This document shows, piece after piece, positions 15,225 to 21,917 of a stretch of DNA of 21,917 bases. Each line of letters opens with the position of its first letter. Position 1 is the first letter of the stretch. A program made the translations under genes and the position numbers. The DNA lies in assembly GCA_052039575.1 (NCBI GenBank), contig JBQGEK010000161.1, forward strand, positions 1 through 21,917, read 5' to 3'. This DNA is from Patulibacter sp052039575. GTDB lineage: Bacteria > Actinomycetota > Thermoleophilia > Solirubrobacterales > Solirubrobacteraceae. The notes beneath the pieces are model-generated. The model did not search any database, had not been told where the DNA came from, and saw only the letters and a list, made by a program, of their open reading frames with translations.

Positions 15225-15247
15225 TATCGCCGATTCGATCGGCGATA
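15225..15247. promoter_or_regulatory. Perfect 10+3+10 palindrome, operator candidate
   Basis: TATCGCCGAT (15225-15234), TCG, ATCGGCGATA (15238-15247): the arms are exact reverse complements. The size and symmetry fit a dimeric transcription factor site. It lies 213 bases upstream of the minus-strand sdhA start and 444 upstream of sdhC, so it could serve either operon. It could also be a short hairpin; no transcript is known here. Confidence 0.5.
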
Positions 15248-15260
15248 TCGTCTTCGCGCC

Positions 15261-15287
15261 GTCCGGTCGCCCCGGGGCGCCCCGGAC
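15261..15287. repeat. GC-rich nested inverted repeat
   Basis: GTCCGG (15261-15266) pairs with CCGGAC (15282-15287), enclosing the twelve-base palindrome CGCCCCGGGGCG (15268-15279). It lies 13 bases after the operator-like palindrome. Role unknown; it could be a hairpin terminator or attenuator on either strand. Confidence 0.4.
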
Positions 15288-15587
15288 CCGGATACGCGCT
15301 GCCCACGACGATCTATCCACCTACGCCAAGAGGGCAGGGTTGGAGTTTTCGTTAGTATTGATGCGATTGGCTTGATCGATGTTCGCGGCGATAGTCGGTT
15401 GCCGTCGCGGTGTAATTGGTATGGGCATGGATTCTGGTGGGATTCGCACGGGGGGCGCGATGTGATTCGCCGGCGCGTCGATCGGGGTCGTCGGCCGATC
15501 GGCAGTCTCCGCGCGGGATCCGGCGCTTTGCTACTTGCGGTATGGTTTGGCGGCCCGAGCGCAGGAACCGTGACTCGGGTGCCCGCG

Positions 15588-15617
15588 TTGACAGACAGTT
15601 CGATGCGGTTCTGTGAT
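15588..15617 (+). promoter_or_regulatory. Promoter of the sdhC-sdhA-sdhB operon
   Basis: A perfect -35 hexamer TTGACA (15588-15593) is followed after 18 bases by TGTGAT (15612-15617), four of six matches to TATAAT. Initiation near 15624 would give a leader of about 67 bases before ATG 15691. A second possible -10, GATAAT (15640-15645), lacks a matching -35. Seen as a pattern; activity is inferred. Confidence 0.55.
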
Positions 15618-15627
15618 CGCAATCACG
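15612..15627. promoter_or_regulatory. CRP/FNR-family-like operator over the sdhC promoter
   Basis: TGTGATCGCAATCACG is TGTGA-N6-TCACG, one base from the symmetric CRP consensus, with GTGAT (15613-15617) and ATCAC (15622-15626) as perfect arms. It covers the proposed -10, which predicts repression at that promoter. If the downstream GATAAT or CCTAAT (15651-15656) is the real -10, it would sit upstream and could activate. The regulator is not in the window. Confidence 0.55.
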
Positions 15628-15690
15628 TAGCACGTACAAGATAATGGCCGCCTAATAGCGGCAGGTCATCGGCGCGTCCGTGGGCGTAAG

Positions 15691-16479
15691 ATGCGTGCCC
15701 TCGTGGCAACTGGATCAAACCTCCGCAGGCGTACATGGCTGAGCGAGGCCTGGGATTCGACCCTGGGCAAGAAGCTCGCAGCGGCAGGATCGGCAACGAT
15801 CCTCATCGCGTACCTCCTGCTGCACATGCTCGGCAACCTCACGGCGCTATGGGGGACGGGCGGCGAAGCGCCGCGGATCGACCTCTACGGCGAGTGGGTG
15901 CGTGAGTTCGGCACGCCGCTGCTGCCCTACGGCGGCTTCCTCTGGATCGTGCGCGCGATCCTGCTCGGCGCGATCGTCGTGCACGTCGTCGCCGTCGTCC
16001 AGCTCGCGAAGCGCAACCGCCAGGCGCGCCCTGCCGGGCACGCGGCGAAGAAGATCGGTCGCTCGTGGGCCGCGCGCTCGATGATCGTCACCGGGCCGCT
16101 GCTGATCTTCTTCATCGTCTTCCACATCCTGCACTTCACGACGCTGACGATCACGGCGACGCCGCTGCATCACGGCGAGGTCTACGCGAACCTCCACGGG
16201 GCGTTCCAGGAGTGGTACTTCGTGCTGATCTACCTGGTCGGCGTGGGGCTGATCGCCACTCACCTGCGCCACGGCCTCTGGAGCATGCTCCAGACCTTCG
16301 GTCTCGACAACCGACGGCGCCGCGACGTCGCACGGGCGGCCGCGGCCGGCATCGCGGGCGTACTCGCGCTCGGGTTCGTGCTGGTCCCGATCCTCTTCTG
16401 GACCGGAGCGCTGCCCGATCCGGTCGAGTCCGCCCACGCGACCGTCAACTCCCTCACCGCCCTCACCGGGAGGATCTAA
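15691..16479 (+). CDS. sdhC: Succinate dehydrogenase cytochrome b558 subunit
   Basis: Haem-binding membrane anchor of complex II, 262 residues, single-polypeptide b558 type with five hydrophobic segments (about 29-51, 82-106, 130-154, 174-197 and 217-238). Candidate haem-ligand histidines lie in helices: His45 (LLLHMLGN), His98 (VVHVVAVV), His145/His148 (FHILHF) and His191/His194 (THLRHGLWSMLQTFG). The last motif is diagnostic of this family. ATG 15691 has no clear ribosome site; an in-frame GTG at 15703 is a possible alternative. It ends one base before sdhA and leads the plus-strand sdhC-sdhA-sdhB operon, the subunit order of mycobacterial Sdh1. Confidence 0.92.
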   Translation: MRALVATGSNLRRRTWLSEAWDSTLGKKLAAAGSATILIAYLLLHMLGNLTALWGTGGEAPRIDLYGEWVREFGTPLLPYGGFLWIVRAILLGAIVVHVVAVVQLAKRNRQARPAGHAAKKIGRSWAARSMIVTGPLLIFFIVFHILHFTTLTITATPLHHGEVYANLHGAFQEWYFVLIYLVGVGLIATHLRHGLWSMLQTFGLDNRRRRDVARAAAAGIAGVLALGFVLVPILFWTGALPDPVESAHATVNSLTALTGRI

Positions 16480-16480
16480 C

Positions 16481-18421
<1,941 letters not shown>

Positions 18422-18464
18422 TCCGTCCGAGCCTGCTTGCCACCCGCCCCGAGGAGGCCACGTC

Positions 18465-19211
18465 GTGAAGTTCCGTCTGGAGATCTGGCGCCAGGAACGC
18501 CGCAACGAGCCCGGGTACTTCGAGACCAAGGACGTCGACGGGATCGACCCCGACGCCTCGTTCCTCGAGATGCTCGACACCCTCAACGAGGGCCTGGTCT
18601 CGCGCGGGGACTCGGCGGTGACCTTCGACAGCGACTGCCGCGAGGGACTCTGCGGATCGTGCTCGCTGGTGATCAACGGGATGCCGCACGGCCCCAACCA
18701 GGTCACCACGTGCCAGACCTACATGCGCGACTTCGAGGACGGATCGACGATCACCGTCGAGCCGTTCCGCAACAACGCGTTCCCGGTCGTCCGTGACCTG
18801 ATGGTCGACCGCTCGTCGCTCGACCGCGTGATCCAGGCCGGCGGCTACGTCAGCGTGACCACCGGTCCGCAGCCGGAGCCGAACTCGATGCCGGTCTCGC
18901 CCGCGGTCCAGCAGGACGCGATGGACGCCGCGATCTGCATCGGCTGCGGTGCCTGCGTCGCGGCCTGCCCGAACGGCGCGGCGATGCTCTTCACCGGGGC
19001 CAAGGTCACCCACCTCAACCTGCTGCCGCAGGGCCAGACCGAGCGCGGCGATCGCGCCCGCAACATGGTCCGGGCGATGGACGACGAGGGCTTCGGCGGC
19101 TGCACCAACTACGGCGAGTGCTCGCGGGTCTGCCCGCAGGGCATCGACATGGACGTGATCGGCATGCTCAATCGCGAGTACCGCCGAGGCGTTCGCAAGA
19201 GCAAGGCCTAG
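18465..19211 (+). CDS. sdhB: Succinate dehydrogenase iron-sulfur subunit, classical cluster set
   Basis: At 248 residues it matches the usual SdhB size. The [2Fe-2S] ligands are Cys58-x4-Cys63-x2-Cys66-x16-Cys83. The [4Fe-4S] ligands are Cys158-x2-Cys161-x2-Cys164-x3-Cys168-Pro. The third site is Cys213-x5-Cys219-x3-Cys223-Pro with tyrosine (CTNYGEC) where a fourth cysteine would be, the classical [3Fe-4S] pattern. This contrasts with the other SdhB in the window. GTG 18465 has GAGGAGG seven bases upstream. A 43-base gap follows sdhA, larger than elsewhere in the operon but holding only the ribosome site. It is the last gene of the plus-strand operon. Confidence 0.95.
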   Translation: MKFRLEIWRQERRNEPGYFETKDVDGIDPDASFLEMLDTLNEGLVSRGDSAVTFDSDCREGLCGSCSLVINGMPHGPNQVTTCQTYMRDFEDGSTITVEPFRNNAFPVVRDLMVDRSSLDRVIQAGGYVSVTTGPQPEPNSMPVSPAVQQDAMDAAICIGCGACVAACPNGAAMLFTGAKVTHLNLLPQGQTERGDRARNMVRAMDDEGFGGCTNYGECSRVCPQGIDMDVIGMLNREYRRGVRKSKA

Positions 19212-19213
19212 CT

Positions 19214-19239
19214 CCGGGTCGGGCAGCTGCCCGACCCGG
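19214..19239. terminator. Perfect 26-bp palindromic terminator after sdhB
   Basis: CCGGGTCGGGC (19214-19224), AGCT loop, GCCCGACCCGG (19229-19239): eleven perfect GC-rich pairs starting two bases after the sdhB stop. No T-tract follows (CCCTT), which is usual for actinobacterial hairpin terminators. Being symmetric between convergent genes, it can serve both. Confidence 0.8.
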
Positions 19240-19297
19240 CCCTTCCGGCACCGGCCAGCAGGCCACCGGGATGGGCCGCGAAGCGGGCGGTGCGCGG

Positions 19298-20470
19298 CTA
19301 CTTCGCGTCGTCCGACCCCGGCAGCACCGAGGTCAGGGCGTTACGGGTCTGGGTGATCGTCACGATCCCGACCATCACGTTGTTCGCGTCGACCACGGGC
19401 AGCGCCCCGTAGCGCTGCAGCGGCTCGCTGCCCAGCAGCTGCTCGAGCGACTCGTCCGGCGCGGGGCGCGGCGGGTTCTCGTCCTGCAGCAGATCCTTCG
19501 CGAGGACCTCGGGGCGGCCGGCCGCCAGCTCGGCCTGGACGTCCTGGGCGGTGACGATCCCGAGGTAGTGGCCGGTCGGATCGAGCATCGCCGCCCACGG
19601 CACCGCGAACGGGACGAACGTCTCGTGTTGCGCCTGCAGCACGGTCACGTCGTCGGGGAGCCACGCCGGCTGCGTGTCCATCAGCTCCTCGGCGGTCTTC
19701 TCGTGGAGCTGCGCACTGACCTCGCTGGTCAGCACCGCGGCGCGCGCGGCACCGCCGATGAACCAGGCCAGGATCAGGAACCAGAGACCGTCGATCAGCT
19801 GCTCGTTGAGCAGGAAGTAGACACCCGCGGCGCCGAGCAGGATCGCGAACCCGCGGCCGAGCATGCCGGCGGCGTTGGTCGCCTTGCGGCGATCACCGGT
19901 CAGCTTCCACGCGATCGAGCGCGCGATCCGCCCGCCGTCGAGCGGGAACGCCGGGATCAGGTTGAAGACCAGCAGCACGCCGTTGACCAGGGTCAGCCAG
20001 CCGACGAGCGCCACCGCCGCCGTGGTGGTGGCGTCCGACAGCCGCACCGCTTCGGTGACCTCGTCGCGACCGGTGAGCAGCAGCCCGAGCCCGAGCCCGA
20101 CCAGGCAGACCACGAAGGTCACCGCGGGACCGGCGGCCGCGACGAAGAACTCCTCCTTCGGGTTCTTCGAGTCGCGGCTCAACCGTGCCACGCCGCCGAG
20201 CAACCACAGGTCGATCCCCTCGGTCTGGATCCCGAACCGTCGGGCCATCAGAGCGTGCCCGAGCTCGTGGGCGACCAGCGACACGAAGAACAGCAGCGTC
20301 GCGGCGACCGCGAGCGCGTAGGCCTCGGCCGGGCCGGCTCCGGGGAGGACAGACTCGAACCGCCCGCCGAGCAGCACGATCATCAGCAGCAGGATCAGGA
20401 ACCAACTTGGATTGGCTCCGATCCGGATTCCGAAGAGATGAGCGAGCGTCACGGTGCGCGTGGCGGGCAT
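19298..20470 (-). CDS. Site-2-protease-like M50 family metallopeptidase with CBS domains
   Basis: A 390-residue polytopic membrane zinc protease. HELGH (residues 68-72) supplies two zinc histidines and the catalytic glutamate inside a hydrophobic helix. NLIPAFPLDGG (170-180) carries the third ligand, Asp178. About five or six membrane segments cover residues 21-245. The cytoplasmic C-terminus (about 250-385) has two CBS repeats (LGIVTAQDV and the later GALPVV...VGIVTITQ), as in SpoIVFB/Rv-type CBS site-2 proteases that may respond to nucleotides. The start at 20470 (MPATRTVTLAHLFGIRIG) fits the family. GGGGA lies just upstream at short spacing, so the start is moderately sure. The substrate is unknown; no anti-sigma or sigma gene is adjacent. 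Confidence 0.9.
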   Translation of the reverse strand: MPATRTVTLAHLFGIRIGANPSWFLILLLMIVLLGGRFESVLPGAGPAEAYALAVAATLLFFVSLVAHELGHALMARRFGIQTEGIDLWLLGGVARLSRDSKNPKEEFFVAAAGPAVTFVVCLVGLGLGLLLTGRDEVTEAVRLSDATTTAAVALVGWLTLVNGVLLVFNLIPAFPLDGGRIARSIAWKLTGDRRKATNAAGMLGRGFAILLGAAGVYFLLNEQLIDGLWFLILAWFIGGAARAAVLTSEVSAQLHEKTAEELMDTQPAWLPDDVTVLQAQHETFVPFAVPWAAMLDPTGHYLGIVTAQDVQAELAAGRPEVLAKDLLQDENPPRPAPDESLEQLLGSEPLQRYGALPVVDANNVMVGIVTITQTRNALTSVLPGSDDAK

Positions 20471-20611
20471 GTCCCCGCATCGTCGCAGGTCGACCCGGCC
20501 CGGCGCGAGCGCGAGGCGCAGCGGCCCCTGCACGCGAGCTCGCGCACGCGGGCCGTCGTGTCCTCCGACCGGCCGAGCCGAGGGCGAACGCGCCCAGCGC
20601 GGTCCGGGGGA

Positions 20612-20690
20612 TACGATCCGCCGACACCCGGACTGCGGGCGTCCTCCCTACGTGACGCGACGCCGCTCCGACCCCGTACGTCTGCAGGAG
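20612..20690 (+). promoter_or_regulatory. Candidate mdh promoter and ribosome site
   Basis: TACGAT (20612-20617) fits a TANNNT -10, though no -35 is evident. AGGAG (20686-20690) lies six bases before ATG 20697 and fixes the mdh start. The 226-bp divergent gap also contains the palindrome CGCGAGCTCGCG (20533-20544). Confidence 0.4.
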
Positions 20691-20696
20691 ACCCAG

Positions 20697-21689
20697 ATGA
20701 CCCAGTCGCCCGTCAACGTCACCGTCACCGGCGCCGCCGGCCAGATCGGCTACGCGCTGCTCTTCCGCATCGCCAGTGGCCATCTGCTCGGTCCCGATGT
20801 CCCCGTCAAGCTTCGACTGCTCGAGATCCCGCAGGGCCTCAAGGCCGCCGAGGGCACCGCGATGGAGCTCGACGACTGCGCGTTCCCGCTGCTCAAGGGC
20901 ATCGACATCACCGACGACGCGACCCGCGCGTTCGATGGCACCAACGTCGCGCTGCTGGTCGGGGCCCGCCCGCGCACCAAGGGCATGGAGCGTGGCGACC
21001 TGCTCGAGGCCAACGGCGGCATCTTCAAGCCGCAGGGCGCGGCGATCAACGCCGGCGCGGCCGACGACATCCGCGTCCTGGTGGTCGGCAACCCCGCCAA
21101 CACCAACGCGCTGATCGCCCAGGCGCACGCGCCGGACGTCCCGGCCGAGCGGTTCACCGCGATGACCCGCCTGGACCACAACCGCGCGATCTCGCAGCTG
21201 GCCAACAAGCTTCAGGTGTCGGTTGACGACATCAAGAAGCTGACGATCTGGGGCAACCACTCGGCCACGCAGTACCCGGACGTCTTCCACGCCGAGGTCG
21301 CCGGCAAGAACGCTGCCGAGGCGATCGACGACGAGGCGTGGCTCGCCAACGACTTCATCCCGACCGTCGCCAAGCGCGGCGCCGCGATCATCGAGGCCCG
21401 CGGTGCCTCGTCCGCCGCGTCGGCCGCGAACGCCGCGATCGACCACGTCCACACCTGGGTCAACGGCACGGCCGAGGGCGACTGGACCTCGATGGCGATC
21501 CCGTCGGCCGGCTCCTACGGCGTCCCGGAGGGCATCATCTCGTCGTTCCCCGTCACGGTGAAGGACGGCAAGTACGAGATCGTCCAGGGCCTCGAGATCA
21601 ACGAGTTCTCGCGCACGCGGATCGACGCCAGCGTCGCCGAGCTCGTCGAGGAGCGCGACGCCGTCAAGTCACTGGGGCTGCTGGGCTGA
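20697..21689 (+). CDS. mdh: NAD-dependent malate dehydrogenase
   Basis: Oxidises malate to oxaloacetate in the TCA cycle. At 330 residues it matches the cytosolic-type bacterial MDH. Visible: nucleotide-binding TGAAGQIGYALLF (residues 11-23), LLEIPQGLKAAEGTAMELDD, the active-site arginine loop ARPRTKGMERGDLL, GNPANTNALIA, the catalytic pair in RLDHNRA (Arg158/Asp160) and His188 in IWGNHSATQYPDV. ATG 20697 has AGGAG six bases upstream; longer in-frame starts lack coding character. Together with the nearby succinate dehydrogenases it makes a small TCA cluster. Its last 53 bases recur inverted at the right edge of the window. Confidence 0.97.
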   Translation: MTQSPVNVTVTGAAGQIGYALLFRIASGHLLGPDVPVKLRLLEIPQGLKAAEGTAMELDDCAFPLLKGIDITDDATRAFDGTNVALLVGARPRTKGMERGDLLEANGGIFKPQGAAINAGAADDIRVLVVGNPANTNALIAQAHAPDVPAERFTAMTRLDHNRAISQLANKLQVSVDDIKKLTIWGNHSATQYPDVFHAEVAGKNAAEAIDDEAWLANDFIPTVAKRGAAIIEARGASSAASAANAAIDHVHTWVNGTAEGDWTSMAIPSAGSYGVPEGIISSFPVTVKDGKYEIVQGLEINEFSRTRIDASVAELVEERDAVKSLGLLG

Positions 21690-21864
21690 CCTCCTGGTCT
21701 GAGGGTCACAGGGGCGCGTCGCATCTCGGCGCGTCCAGCCCTCGGCAGTACGGAGTACGGCTCTCGGACTGGCCGAACCGACCTGCTCGGCCCCTGAGCA
21801 CCTCAGTCGCAGGACAGGTGGGTCGTCCCCCACGCCGGTTTCCCGGCGCGTGTCGGTATCAGGT
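21690..21864. other. Spacer between inverted mdh ends, with several hairpins
   Basis: No gene seen. It contains CTGAG-CAC-CTCAG (21794-21806), GTGGG-N6-CCCAC (21818-21833) and CGCCGG-TTTC-CCGGCG (21833-21848). On the minus strand the last becomes a GAAA-capped six-pair stem starting 16 bases after the inverted mdh stop, so it may terminate that gene. ACCTG (21781-21785) can also pair with CAGGT (21860-21864). No named RNA family is recognised. Confidence 0.4.
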
Positions 21865-21917
21865 TCAGCCGAGCAGCCCCAGTGACTTGACGGCGTCGCG
21901 CTCCTCGACGAGCTCGG
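21865..21917 (-). CDS. C-terminal end of a second malate dehydrogenase (partial, or assembly fold-back)
   Basis: Reading the minus strand from the window edge gives ELVEERDAVKSLGLLG and a TGA stop at 21865-21867, identical to the last 16 residues of the complete mdh. If real, a second, convergent mdh gene lies to the right. The silent base change and unrelated 3' flank argue for a genuine paralogue. The near-identity and position at the very edge leave an assembly artefact possible. Confidence 0.55.
   Translation of the reverse strand, partial: ELVEERDAVKSLGLLG

Larger units (their letters stand above)
15013..15690. promoter_or_regulatory. 678-bp divergent regulatory region between two succinate dehydrogenase operons
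   Basis: No credible gene: the short open frames lack ribosome sites and family resemblance, and part of the stretch (about 15340-15480) is visibly less GC-rich than the flanking genes. It holds a consensus-like promoter with a CRP/FNR-like palindrome near the right end, a perfect ten-base-arm palindrome, and a GC-rich inverted repeat (all listed separately). On the minus strand TACGAT (15056-15051) is a possible -10 for sdhA, giving a leader of about 30 bases that ends in AAGGAGG. Confidence 0.6.
21637..21917. repeat. Inverted repeat of the mdh 3' end
   Basis: 21637-21689 (end of mdh) and 21865-21917 (minus strand) match at 52 of 53 bases, including the stop codon. The one difference is silent (CTG versus CTC, leucine). 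Similarity stops exactly at the stop codons, and the 175 bases between are not mirror images. The repeat runs off the window, so its true length is unknown. Confidence 0.9.

Noticed and set aside
15003..15644. Several overlapping frames in the divergent sdh intergenic region
   Set aside because: Arg/Ser-rich products on both strands, no ribosome sites, lower GC than the genes, and overlapping promoter elements.
21781..21867. TPP-riboswitch-like fragment (GAACCTGAT on the minus strand, CTGAG further on)
   Set aside because: The order of the two core motifs is reversed relative to the THI element, and the fragment overlaps the stop codon of the inverted mdh copy.

Overview
The window looks like chromosomal housekeeping DNA from a very GC-rich actinobacterium (by eye about 70% GC, with GTG starts and strong G/C third positions). 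The order dnaX - ybaB - recR - aspartokinase - asd is a known actinobacterial neighbourhood. The overall look fits Thermoleophilia/Solirubrobacterales-like lineages, but the lineage is an inference. No rRNA, tRNA, CRISPR array, insertion sequence or phage gene was found.

Left part (1-6924, all + strand): the 3' end of dnaX, a YbaB/EbfC nucleoid protein and recR form a compact DNA replication/repair unit. Next come aspartokinase (lysC, with a convincing internal start for a separate regulatory subunit), a SUKH/SMI1-KNR4-like protein, aspartate-semialdehyde dehydrogenase (asd, apparently leaderless) and peptide deformylase (def). LysC and Asd catalyse the first two steps from aspartate to lysine, threonine and methionine. 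A strong stem-loop element lies just upstream of asd.

Middle (6931-11137): a quinone-oxidoreductase-like gene on the minus strand converges on def. Divergent from it is a two-component system (histidine kinase, NarL-type regulator) followed by an orphan PhnD-like substrate-binding protein.

Central respiratory locus (11164-19211): two different complex II enzymes are encoded back to back. On the minus strand is sdhA-sdhB plus an HdrB-like protein with two complete CCG cysteine domains. This is the haem-free SdhE/TfrB/MfrE type, and its SdhB has four cysteines at the third cluster. On the plus strand is a cytochrome b558-type sdhC-sdhA-sdhB set with the classical three-cysteine third cluster. 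They share a 678-bp divergent intergenic region holding a consensus-like promoter, a CRP/FNR-like palindrome over its -10, a perfect 10+3+10 palindrome and another inverted repeat.

Right part (19214-21917): a 26-bp perfect palindrome separates sdhB from a convergent site-2-protease-like M50 peptidase with CBS domains. Divergent from that is malate dehydrogenase (mdh). The last 53 bases of the window repeat the 3' end of mdh in inverted orientation with one silent difference. This is either a second convergent mdh gene running off the window or an assembly fold-back. The clustering of two complex II systems with mdh makes this a TCA/quinone-pool locus.
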